NCBI GenBank assembly: GCA_050084515.1
Contig: CM114271.1
Span: forward strand, 62,682,001-62,746,000
Direction of reading: 5' to 3'
DNA length: 64,000 nt
From: Blasia pusilla
Taxonomy: Eukaryota > Marchantiophyta > Marchantiopsida > Blasiales
Shown: one piece after another, positions 1 to 10,512 of the stretch
Numbering within the stretch: position 1 is the first letter of the stretch
Layout: every line of letters starts with the position of its first letter
Notes under the pieces: model-generated
The model's input: only the letters and a program-made list of their open reading frames with translations
The model's database searches: none
What the model was told of the DNA's origin: nothing
Position numbers and translations under genes: made by a program

Positions 1-2100
1 TTCGACGTCTAAGTCAGAACCATCAATCTAGACTTCTATCAATATAAGGGGGTTGATCAGATAGATGGTGTTGAGAGAAGTGGATGTTGAGAATCCAACA
101 AGAAAAATAAACATTGTAAAAAACATTTTGAACATTTTATCTTGAAGTTCCTTCTATAATGATCGTTGGTGACAAAAAGAGACTCCATTGGTTGTAAAAG
201 AGGATGATGTAGGGTTTAGATTTAAATGGACTTAAATCTTAATTTAGGATCAAGAGAAGAGAAAATTGCAAAATGAAGAGGCACTTTCCCATAAAAATAT
301 AGATTAAAAAAGTTGAAAACCAGTAAATATTTTAATTCACCAAAATTATTTGAAATTAGTGTGAATTTTAATTAATCTCCATGTTAAATTTAAACTTGGT
401 AATAAATTCACTGTTAAATATTGGTGAAACTTTGTAATCTCATATAACAATAGAAATTTTGAATCAAATATTGCTTCTTTGGGTGTAGAGAATGAAATCC
501 GAAAAAGCCTAGTTATTAAATTAATAATACTTATCTGTAATTCACATGGTTGCATAAAAATAAAGAAGTCTGTCCCTAGGACATAGTGACACATGGATGG
601 ACATGTCTATGAACATGGTTTGCAAGAGATAGGGCCTACACTAATTGCTCATGGTGGGAGGTAGGATGGGGGCAAGCAGGGCAATAAGGGGGAAGGGAGT
701 AGAGGAGGTGCGGTAAGAGGAGAGAGGAAACTATTACCCATCCAAAGAGATCATTTTTTTTAAGAGTGTTTCTTGTAGGTTGAAGAGAGGGAAGAAAATT
801 TTGGAAAAAAATTCACAATTATATTCTCTTTTCTTAGTCACTCGCACAAACTTTGTCTCCTCCTCCCCAGTATGACAACCCGTCTGGATCCGACAGGTTG
901 CAGCATACATGAAACTTTCCTCGAGCTCCATCCCATCATTTCTCAGTACATAGTTATAAAATTGGAAAATTCATTGGAGCACAAATGTGGAACAAATCAC
1001 TTTTTCCATCCAAGGTTCAAAAAAGATTTCATTTAAGCACACGGATGAAAGTTCCAGATTACATTAAATAATTCGGAATTCCCAAACTACTATGAAATAT
1101 GATGTTGCATCCTCAAAGTGGATTTTTTAGAATATTTCGCACTTCTTTGAGGGAAAAAATTGGTTGGTGGATTCCTACTCCTAGCTCTGACTCTCTTAAG
1201 GCTACAAGCAAAACATAATACATGTGCTTACAAGGGAAATACCTTTTCCCACTTTTGGAAAAAGGTATTTCCTCTCTTTGAACAAAGTCACCAGAGGACC
1301 ATGTGGGAAAGCAAAAAATGTGTACAACATACATCCCAGAAATACTTGAATTCACGGTGTTGTTTTTGACCTAATATATCCTTCCTATTCCATTCCCATT
1401 ATGAACGTCTTTTGTGGCAATGATTTCCATGTTGGCCTCCCGAGCTTATGCGATTTTCTTTGCTCTCTCCACTCTTGGCCTACACATTCTGTTTCTCTTT
1501 ACCCCATTTCTTGACTTGAAAAAAAATAGTGGATTGAGATCATCCACCTTCTAAGGATGCAGTTAACATCAATCTTAGGTTGGATCCGAAATGTGAATAT
1601 CTCTATAATGTGAACATGTTCCAAAGTCCCTCTGTCTACGAGTCTGAACCTTGCACTTGTAAGATTATCCACTTCCTCCGGAGTGCAGCTGGTTCCTACA
1701 ATAATGGGCCAAATTGTGGTGGTATTCCCTCGAACTCCAATAACACCTTGATATGATTTTCGGAAAGCGCATGATTTATTTTGGTAGAAGAATTACTTCA
1801 ATTGATCCTCCGTCCTCATAAAAGATCAAAGGTTTTCAGTCCCTAGAAGCCTAGTAGTGGTTGTCCAGTCCTTGTACAGTTCTTGTTTAGGAAAGTTCGG
1901 CATACTCTCATGATTCCATCCGATCATGCCCTGTAGGTAGGTCCACGTCCAGGGTTGCTTCGAGAAATATTCCACTTCTGAAGGTTGCGATCCACCTCAA
2001 TGACGAGAATGCTATATTGTTGAACAACACCCGAGACTAGATGTTGGGAAGTCCCAACAATAGAGGAATCTTGAAACAAAAAAAAAAAAAAATTTGTAGA
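1..2100. other. Intergenic, no gene seen
   Basis: AT-rich sequence with only short random open frames on both strands. I see no splice-linked coding exons, RNA gene or complete transposon here. The one notable item is a single palindromic repeat at 875-902, listed separately. Confidence 0.5.
875..902. repeat. Isolated copy of the GCAACCCGTC palindrome
   Basis: The sequence is an imperfect inverted repeat with arms of the type CAACCCGTC and GACAGGTTG around GGATCC. It matches the palindromes clustered at 2.7-3.0 kb and 5.3-5.8 kb and is the only copy found outside them. Confidence 0.6.
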
Positions 2101-2112
2101 AATTACTTCAAC

Positions 2113-2613
2113 TCAAATTTGGGAGCTATTTGATGTCTCCAAATACTTGGGTGGAGTTATTTCATCATCGAGATCAATCAATGCATTTGTTCCTCGACGT
2201 TGACGCCTGACTTGCATGAATTCAAGGAACTTATGTGTTCCCCAAGAGTCTTCCTCAAACTGCTCTTCCACCATCTGTATGGGACGTCTTGAAACAGGGC
2301 CACAAATGTCTCCACCAATGTGGACATCTTTCTCAAGAGGAGTTCCGACTACCCAGAAATTGAAGGCGTCCACATATATTTTCTCATCACCAAATCTCAT
2401 AACGGCCCTTACATAGAGCTTGTAAATTGAAGGGCCCCTCCCCTTGGTTATACCTTTAGTGAGGAATTCATGGTATGCTGTAAATTGTGGCATTATTCTT
2501 GCATGTTCTTGTTGGCATGCCTCCATGAGTGATATTTTGGTATGCTTCTGATGACCTTCAGGAGGAATGGACACTCTTAGCTCCACCTGTGTTTGGACAA
2601 AGCACATTTTCAT
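2113..2613 (-). CDS. Hypothetical protein exon or relic, 166 aa
   Basis: An uninterrupted minus-strand frame of 166 codons starting at an ATG. The protein is mixed in composition, with segments such as RFGDEKIYVDAF and a basic RRQRRGT stretch near the C-terminus, then an acidic DLDDE. I recognise no family. A possible splice acceptor (GTGCAG) lies just upstream at about 2632, so this could be the last exon of a longer minus-strand gene whose other parts are the decayed frames at 3.2-5.1 kb. Those frames contain stops, so the whole locus may be a dead transposon gene or pseudogene. Confidence 0.35.
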   Translation of the reverse strand: MKMCFVQTQVELRVSIPPEGHQKHTKISLMEACQQEHARIMPQFTAYHEFLTKGITKGRGPSIYKLYVRAVMRFGDEKIYVDAFNFWVVGTPLEKDVHIGGDICGPVSRRPIQMVEEQFEEDSWGTHKFLEFMQVRRQRRGTNALIDLDDEITPPKYLETSNSSQI

Positions 2614-2689
2614 GAATGTTCAATCCCTGCACAGGCTAAATTACCAATTGAGGGAGAAAAACAGAACACTTAAGTAAAAAATATGGCAA

Positions 2690-3040
2690 TCTTTCAGAAT
2701 CCAACAAGTTGCAACATCCAGGAACCTCCTATTGCAACCTGTCGGAATTAGACGGGTTGCAAGTAGGAGACTTTTTTTTCAACCAAAATCTACCTACAAC
2801 CCGTTGGTTTATGAAGGGTTAATTGTAAGAAGAAGTATGTCAAAAATAAAAAAAACTTGCAAATTGTCATATTTTGACGGGTTGAAAGTAGAATTTGGTC
2901 GCAAAAAAACTTCTTGCAACCCATTGGATACCTGCGCATTGCACAAAAAAAAATTTGGACCTAATTGATTTTGCAACGCGTCGGAATCCGACAAGTTGCA
3001 GATGCATGCAACTTGTTGATTCTGACGGGTTGCAACCTCA
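2690..3040. repeat. Palindrome cluster 1 (TGCAACCCGTCGGA family)
   Basis: Several copies of a ~30-bp palindrome occur here. The clearest is 2732-2762, TTGCAACCTGTCGGA against GACGGGTTGCAA. At 2971-3035 two palindromes sit in inverted order around a GATGCATGCA centre, making a palindrome of palindromes. Half-copies are seen near 2800, 2876 and 2920. Confidence 0.75.
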
Positions 3041-3208
3041 TATTTCATCCATATATATTTTGCAACTATTTCTATCTATGAGGAGAAAAGGAGGAAATGT
3101 TGAACTCACCTGCCGCATAAAGTTTACCCATTGCCTTCTGCGTACAGTCCACCGTTTGAGCTAGGAACCAAACTCTAAATATTTCCCCTTAATTGCATGC
3201 TTCCTCCA

Positions 3209-3660
3209 TCACAGATGAAGCTCTTCTTGGCACTCCATGGCTTGTTTCAAGGTTTTGCTATTCTTGCAACGTTGTAGTAGAGCAACATGCTCTATTCTCT
3301 CATACTCCTTGATGCAAGATTTTGTGTAGCGAGTCACGGACCGTTGCCAATGGAAAGCATCTGACCTTTCCCTTTCCGGTTGAACTTTTCCACCTGAGAA
3401 CACTTACCTGGTAGCAATCTATCTTGGTTGTGCATTATCTACCATGAACCCATAAATTGCAGGAGGCGGCCTTTGTTGTCCTTCACCACCTCCAATAAGA
3501 GTAACCAACACATCTTCAAGGTGCCATCATCTTCTACTTTTACCTCACAAAAAATAATGGTTTTGAATCCCTTCTCCACATGGTTGTAAACATGTGCACC
3601 CATGATCAACCATCCATTTAATACCCTGTAGCAAATATCAAAGCCAACCTAGTTCCCAAA
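3209..3660 (-). pseudogene. Decayed coding segments of the 2.1-5.1 kb locus
   Basis: Minus-strand frames here read as protein-like stretches, for example CEVKVEDDGTLKMCWLLLLE at about 3480-3560 and a basic frame at 3209-3403. They are broken by stops and frame changes. A GTAAGT donor-like site lies near 3405. The neighbourhood and strand suggest one ancestral coding region continuing into 3674-5112. The resemblance to transposon-encoded proteins is only an impression. Confidence 0.3.
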
Positions 3661-3673
3661 TAGATCTTCTCCC

Positions 3674-4243
3674 TCAATCCCTCATTCTGTCAATAAGATC
3701 TGAGTCGCTAGAGGGCCCTGTAATAGACATTTTGAAGACATAAGCTCTGGATATCTTGCTTCCTTGGCCCATGAATTTCCATCTGTGAATAAATGGAAAC
3801 TTGGAACTTGCTTTGATCCTAGCAATGGCATCCATCTTTACGGTCTTTCCATCAAGTATTCTTATGTGCCACAACAAGTTCTCAAAGCATTTAGAATCAT
3901 CTAGAAAGGCCATATTTTACCAGAGTTGTTTTTCCTCAGCTGATGTGATCTCCCCTTGGCCATGTATTTTGAGCTCTTGATCGCAGATTTGTCTTGTTGT
4001 CGGCACTTTGATTACTCCGGGCTTAGATCCCGGTGAGTTTTTATATACCTCCGCGACTTTCTTGGCCACATCCTCCATGATGTGTCTCTCAATGGCACCT
4101 TTGACAGGATGAGTGTGAGACCTAACATGAACACATAGCATGGTGTACACCAACGTAGAGTTGTAGTCATACACTATGAAAAAAAAATGGAAGTCAGACA
4201 CGCTCCAACGTAGAAAGGGAAGGCTTGACAATGAGAACATCAA
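3674..4243 (-). pseudogene. Unrecognised protein relic with internal stop
   Basis: Two frames (3917-4243 and 3674-3913) are in the same phase and separated by a single TAA codon. Together they read as about 185 residues after a plausible acceptor (a T-rich tract then CATAG near 4175). The middle is soluble and basic (HIMEDVAKKVAEVYKNS) and the C-terminal half contains WHIRILDGKTVK. An in-frame stop in an otherwise continuous frame argues for a pseudogene. An alternative is that the stop lies in a short intron, since a GTAAAA follows CTCTG. No family recognised. Confidence 0.4.
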
Positions 4244-4446
4244 TGATCACCCGACGGTATGGTCCTACTAATTGCACAAGGACTTTTTGCATTTTTGGGG
4301 AGGAATTGTGATGCATAGACTATCCCATTCTGCTCAAGGAAAGGGCATCCACGACTTCTACACTCTAAGGCTCCAAAGCTTTGGCGATGAGACACAAGCC
4401 AAGGACCACTTGGGATTGAAGCGCTCGTCTGTTGTAGTCTATACCA

Positions 4447-5112
4447 TCAATGACAATTGGATTTTTGGTCCATACCCTTCAAGCGTCCTCCATCTTTCTT
4501 TTGAGCAAGACCGGCAAGTGGAGGCAACTCAAAAATGCAATTTCCATCATACGTGGTTGGCAGCTCATCCACAAGAATATGCTTGAATATTTTCAAGGAT
4601 AGAGACGAAAGAAAAGTATTCCCCAAAACTCGCAGCAAGAATGAATAAGCAAATGTCAGATCTAATATGTTTCCAACAAATCTTCTGAGCTCAACGACAT
4701 CTTGATGGTCTTCAGCTTGAACCATATTATCACGAACTTGTGAGTTTGGAGTCGATGCTGGATTGGTGCCAAATGTGGAGCTCAGAGCACTCGTACGTTT
4801 CAAACCTTTGACATGAGTCAGAGTGGGCTTCAGAGGTAGGCCATCAACTTTGAATTGTCCATTAGATTAAGGTAAGAGATTCCACACTTTGGAGTCTACA
4901 ATCTTTGGTTGGACTATTTCACCTGTCACTTCATTTGTTCCATCAACCTTGACATCCTTGGAAATGAAGATGGTTCCAATTGGAGAAGAAATCGAAGTGA
5001 GGAAATATTCTTCAACAAGTACATGAGAGTCATCAGGTTGGGCTCAAATGATCTCTGATTGAGGAAGGGTTGCTAGATGACTGCCACATGTGAGCTTCAC
5101 ATAATTTTCCAT
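4447..5112 (-). pseudogene. Unrecognised protein relic with two in-frame stops
   Basis: One reading frame runs 222 codons from ATG (5110-5112) to a TGA at 4447. It is interrupted only by TGA at 5044-5046 and TAA at 4867-4869. The frame keeps protein-like composition across both stops (for example SPIGTIFISKDVKVDG and VDSKVWNLLP before, DGLPLKPTLTHVKGLK after), so these look like disabling mutations. The C-terminal part has a hydrophobic stretch (FAYSFLLRVLG) and the segment FELPPLAGLAQKKDG. It probably belonged to the same ancestral element as the downstream minus-strand relics. I cannot name the family. Confidence 0.45.
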
Positions 5113-5342
5113 TTGGATCTCATAACACATATGATTCGCCCACAAAGAACGGGAATAAGAATGAGAATAAGAATGAGAATGTTTAATTTATAGTGAATAG
5201 TATCTGTTTATATTCTAATAGAAGATCTCTAACAGGTCGTTGGTAGTTAGGTTGAACCATTTCTAGTTGACTGAACCAGCAAGAAAGGAATATTTGTACA
5301 TCCTTTCACTTGGTTTACAAGCCATTACAAGGGGTATTGTTG

Positions 5343-5820
5343 GTGAACCCATCGGATTCCGACATGTTGCAGTTGAAATTGAAAATTCGATTAGAGCCGA
5401 GGTTGGAGCATTGTAGAGGCAACCCAATGGATTTCAGCGGTTCGCTTTGGAGTAAGGTATTTGGTAGTGATTGCAATGGAGGGGGTTTAATATTCGCAAA
5501 CCGTCGGATTCCAACAAGTTGTAGTTTAAGCATATTTTTGGGTCTCTAGGACGTACGTGAGGAAAGATTCGCCAGAGGTCCTTCAAGTTGTTGGAATCCG
5601 ACGGGTTGAATAGACGTAGTGAAATGGCCTATGGCGAGCATTTGAATCCCCAAAGTGCAACCCGTAGGGTTTTTTCGGGTTGCAGTGTGACACGAGATGG
5701 GTTGGGAGAAGATCATGAAGTTTGTCTTTGTGCAATCCGTTGGACTTGGTCGGGTTGCAAAAAGACACTAGATGGGTAGGGAGAATGTCATGGTGCAAGG
5801 CTGGTGCAACCCATGGCAGG
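5343..5820. repeat. Palindrome cluster 2 (TGCAACCCGTCGGA family)
   Basis: Copies occur near 5345-5372, 5422-5440, 5499-5522, 5587-5610, 5656-5690, 5730-5762 and 5800-5816. Each carries CAACCCGTCGGA, or its reverse complement, or a diverged form. Short spacer differences, such as GGTTTTTTCGGGTTGC near 5670, show independent decay. The cluster lies on the far side of the broken gene from cluster 1. Confidence 0.7.
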
Positions 5821-5830
5821 GATCTTGATC

Positions 5831-7123
5831 TTCTATAAGTCTACGTGGCATATTAGGTGCATACCCTGCCGGTAAAATTTCCACATATAAAAAAAATTTC
5901 ATGCATTATTTGGCGCTTGCCAAGGAATGTGGAATGTATTGTGTGAAAATTTTCTTATGAGCATGAAATTAAACGTGTAATTTAAAATAAAATGTTTTTC
6001 GACAGCATTTCAAGTGCATTGCCGCTCCATTGCGAATCAAAGGCCGCTAAAAAAATTGCAAGTGTTTGCGAGTGCAACACTCGCAATGTTCCGACTTGGG
6101 GCGTCCCAAACTCATTGCAAATGTAATAGTTTACACTATTTTTCTAAATAACTTTTTGGTTGCCTCGGAGAGTCACACTTGCAATTTAGCCGCAACGCAA
6201 CGCAAAGGCTGCGAAGATTTGCAAATCGTGAATTACCAGCCAACTGCGAATTGCGTGTAGTAAAAGTGAACTTTCATTAGAATGTACAAGTATCTTTTGA
6301 ACTTCTGAATTTTGTGGGCCGAACTAGTTTTAAGAAAAATGCGTGCTCTGAAAACGGAATTTCTCAAGGGGAAGGTTCGCTTGTTGGTTCGTGCTACAGG
6401 TGTCAATTCCAATCCGGAATTGAAACACGTAGCGCACATGAACGCACATCGATTTATACTTCGAGATCTTCGCCGCAAGAAAAGGTGAGAGATGAAAGAA
6501 TAGTCGAGGGTTCTCACTGTCTCTAACTGCCTCTTTCCCATCGTATGCATGCGTTCACGGACGAGTTATCCGAATCCCGAGAGAATGGATCGGAATCCCA
6601 CGCGAGGCCGCGCAACATCAGATCCGTATCGTTTGCTACCCCCTGCTGCTCGCGTTCCTCGGAAACTGTGGGTCGATCTGCGGAGTTCGCCGGGTGAGGA
6701 TCCGAGCACTGTCGAATTTTTCTTCGGTCCGGTCCTGTGGATTGCAGAGGACCGCTTGACTTTGCGGACTGTCTCTGGCTGTAACTGTAGTCGATGCATG
6801 TCAGGAGATGTTCTGTTCTCTGCTTTGCTTTGGTTTGCTTTTCTGTCTATTCTGTCACAGAGTGAGAGAGAGTGTGCCTGTCGTAGCCTTGCGACCATAG
6901 AACCCTGGCGCCCTGGGAGGGAGAGAGAGGGGGGGGGAAGGAGAGGTCGTTTGGGGCGTGCGAAAGCTCAGATTTTTCTTTCTTAGATTGTGGGATTCAT
7001 CACGCGGGATGTCAGAGCTCCTCGCCTCACCTCTCCTCTCGGGTCGAATTTGAAACCCGGAACGTCTGTTGCTCGCAGGTCCGGTGCTTGCTTGATCCGT
7101 GGGTGTGAAGTCCATCGAGGTAG
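5831..7123 (+). promoter_or_regulatory. Upstream region of the aldo-keto reductase gene
   Basis: The DNA changes from AT-rich to GC-richer and CpG-containing at about 6400, and stays so up to the first coding exon at 7124. This would suit a plant promoter and 5' UTR. I found no convincing TATA box at a defined distance, and the short frames here (for example 6549-6986) look random. Confidence 0.35.
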
Positions 7124-10100
7124 ATGAGTCTGCTTCCAAGAAATTTAGCTCAGGTTCCCAAGATGGGCAAAGAAGCAGAGGTACCGCAGTTCAAACTGAA
7201 CACTGGGGCCTTCATCCCTGCGCTGGGTCTGGGCACCGCCAATTTCGTGAACGTCGATGAAACAGAGGGTGCCATCTTGACGGCCCTCACGGTACTTTCT
7301 GAAGCTTGTCAATGTCAACATTGTCACTCAAATCAAGTGGTTTTACTTTTTTCAGTCTGCAAACTTCTTCATCGAATTTGAGAGCAAGACTCCTACTTCT
7401 GCATCTTTTGGATTGTTCTCTGCACACCACTTCCGACCGTCATGTGCGGTTCTGGGAAGCTTTTCCTGAGAGATGTGACTCGGTGCTTCAGCAATACGAA
7501 TTAACTTTCTCCTTATCATCGACTAGAGGCAGAGCTCATTCCCAATTTGTGAACCTGACAAACTACAGCTGTCTTGTTTTCACTGCGCCAGCTGAGATGA
7601 GAGCTTCATACTTCGGAAAGTCGGACCCATTTCTTGATACGACTGCATTAAGAGGTGTAGTAGAGATGTGCAAGGTTTTGCGCAGATGGAAAGCAAGTTC
7701 AAAAGTGGATTGATCTATCTTTGCATACGGTCTTCGAATCTGGTCTTCGACTGCTTCATGTTCGTCATTATCAACCTTTTCATCTGGGTGCAGGTTGGAT
7801 ATAGACATATAGATACGGCTTCCTTCTATGGCAGTGAAGTTTACATTGGGAGGGCTCTCCAGAAAGCTTTCAGCCTTGGACTAGTGAAGCGTGAAGATGT
7901 CTTCGTAACAACGAAAATTTGGTGTGACAGTCTCGAACCATCTGAAGTTCTTCCAGCCATCAAGAAGAGCCTGAGGTATGTCGTGCCAGCGGAAGTCTAC
8001 AGCTTCGAGATTTCATCTCCAGTTCATTCTGCTATTCCCTCTAACTCTGGCCCACATGAAAAGCGCCAATTCTTTACCCTCACTGTTATTTAGAAACTAC
8101 AGTCCTCAGGTATTCCATCCTTTCATTGTTGTTTCTGGGGACTACGAGATACTTGAGGGGATCAAAGAAATGAGAGTCTAGTGGACACATGCATCAGATT
8201 AAGCTTATTCTTATGCTGCAAAACCGTGTGGTATGAAAGTATGGGAGTGTGCTCTTGGCCTTTCTTGCCTCAATAGAAATTTTCCCCTTGGACTGGATTG
8301 GACTAACGCAGATGGGTCTGGTTCTCGTTCCACACAATGGACAGTGAATTGCAGCTGGATTACGTGGACTTGTACCTGGTTCACTGGCCTTTACATCTCC
8401 GGAAGGGTGCAATCTGGTTGGACCTGAAGGAGGAAGATTTTCTTCCTCTGGACATGAAAAGCGTATGGCGGGCAATGGAAAACTTGGTGGATCTACATCT
8501 TACCAGAGCTATTGGAGTTAGCAACTTCAATGTGAAGTTATTGCAGAAGCTCTTGGCTGAGGCGAGGATTGTTCCTGCTGTTAACCAGGTATATAAAGAA
8601 GGCATGAAAGTTGTATTTTAAGTTGCTTTCTTCAACAAGTGCAAGCATAGTGGGATTCATGGGAACAGTGGTGGCTCGTCTGACTCCAGATTAGAGGTGC
8701 TGTATTTGATTCAACTCGAGTACGAAGCGTGAAACTCATCTTGTAGATCTGCAATGATCATCAATTTCGAATCTCAAAACACACTCCTCTTTACATTTAC
8801 TGTTTGCACAATCAGTGCAAGTTCATTCCTCCCTATCTAAGGGACGTATTGGGGATTGTTAACCCCGACTGGCTATGACTTGTTCTGAATGACCTTGGGT
8901 ACTATTTCCTGTCTACCCTTTTACATCATGAATTTGTGGTGCAATGATAGTGCTGATTTATGCCGAGTTCAAAACTAGAAAATCCCTAATCCTCCACGTA
9001 GTGCACTATCAATGTTCAGGGTATATATTCAGAATATAGTAGTAAACTATACTCGTGCAAGAGGCACGTCTTAGTTTGCATTAAGATGAACTTATCAAAC
9101 CCTCTAAATCAAATCTTTTTTTCATAAAATCCTTGAATCATCCTTTATGTAAACTGAGGATAAATTTGTATTTTCCTCTCCTATTTTGACTGTATATGAA
9201 ACTGCTGCAGTTGTTTCTGTAACATGGCAGGTGGAGATGCACCCCCTTTGGAATCAACACAGACTGAAATCGTTCTGTGACCAGACCGGTATTCACTTGA
9301 CTGCCTGGTCTCCTCTTGGAGCCCCTGGTTCAAAATTTGGAGTGAAAAATGCTGTGCTCGAAAATCCCGTCCTGAAGGAGATTGTAGCAAAGCATGGCAA
9401 GTCGAGTGCTCAGGTGTGTAACCCTTTCCCCTGCCAGTCGTGTTTTCCCTGTCCACTTATGACTACGTGGGGTTCACTTTTGAGGAGAGCATTGTAATGT
9501 AAGTATTATCTATGAGTGAGGAAGAGATGGGTCCCATATCGACTCAGTTGTTTTAGAAAACACGTTGCATAGAACCTCTTGCACTGATTATGCAAGTGCA
9601 TTTCTAAGAGTTTATTGTTCCACAAGAGAGATGCTGCACAATACGAGATTCTGTAGAACTGTCTTTGGTATGTCGAAAGTGGACTGTCACCGGAGAGATG
9701 ATTTCGCTGCTTGCAAAATTGATTCTTGAGTGTGACGGCTTTTCAATCTTTGAGGTCAGTACAAGAAATGCTCTTGCTTAGTTAATTTTGCAATGTAGTT
9801 TTTCAAACCGGCCAAGCCTCTTCCACAAGATAATGCATACCTTACCTTTCGAGTGTGGTCCTTGTTGTGGGTCGTCTCCTACTTGTCAAACTGGCTTAAG
9901 GGAAACCGGTTTAGATCAAGTTCCTCTGTCAATTGCTTTCTCAAACTCGCTCTCTAGCTAATCCTGCAACACTAGAAATATGCATCTATCATAGCCATCT
10001 ACCTCAAACTGACAGCCACTCTGAACGAATTTTGTGGTTGTGATACTCCCGAATAGGTGGATAAGTTAGCAAGGGTCTCTGTTGCTTATGATTAAACCAA

Positions 10101-10512
10101 GGTCTGTCGTCTCCACAGCTTGAGCTGTCTGTGAAAGAAGCTGCTTAAATGAGATGAGGGTTCACCCTCTAGAACCTGAGCATCATTAGGTCAGATAAGT
10201 GGTGACCAAAGAAATCTTCCAAGACAGAGACAGATTTCAAACGATTGGTCGTTCTCTTCTTATAATCACGTGACGACTTGCTTTCTCTGACAGATTTGTC
10301 TCAAGTGGGTTTGCGAAAAAGGAGTTAGTGCCGTGCCCAAGAGCTACAATGAAAAGCGGATGACAGATAATCTAAGCATTTTCGACTTCAGTTTGACCAA
10401 AGAAGACCATGAGAAGATCGAAACTATCCCACAAATCAAATCAAATGGTAATTTATCGCTATACAACGGACCGATAAAAACCTTTGAGGAGTTTTGGATT
10501 GACGAAGAGTAG
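7124..10512 (+). CDS. Aldo-keto reductase, plant AKR4/codeinone-reductase-like, five exons
   Basis: Exons are 7124-7291, 7794-7975, 8345-8588, 9231-9413 and 10294-10512. All introns are GT/AG and in phase, giving 331 aa, or 318 aa if the second Met at 7163 is used. The family reduces aldehydes or ketones with NADPH in a single-domain TIM barrel, normally in the cytosol. The catalytic tetrad is complete: D63 and Y68 (HIDTASFYGSE), K97 (VTTKIW) and H130 (YLVHWP). GVSNFNV and VNQVEMHP are present, and the NADPH-binding VPKSYNEKRMTDN (K275-S276, R281, N285) is intact. The second Met fits the usual family N-terminus better. Length is normal for plant AKR4 enzymes such as codeinone reductase-like proteins and deoxymugineate synthase-like proteins. 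The natural substrate cannot be told. The exon 2/3 junction gives S117 where R is more usual. No functional link to neighbours is evident. Confidence 0.93.

Noticed and set aside
7306-7713. 135-codon plus frame in intron 1 of the aldo-keto reductase
   Set aside because: It lies between exons that join perfectly in the family alignment and has no similarity to reductases.
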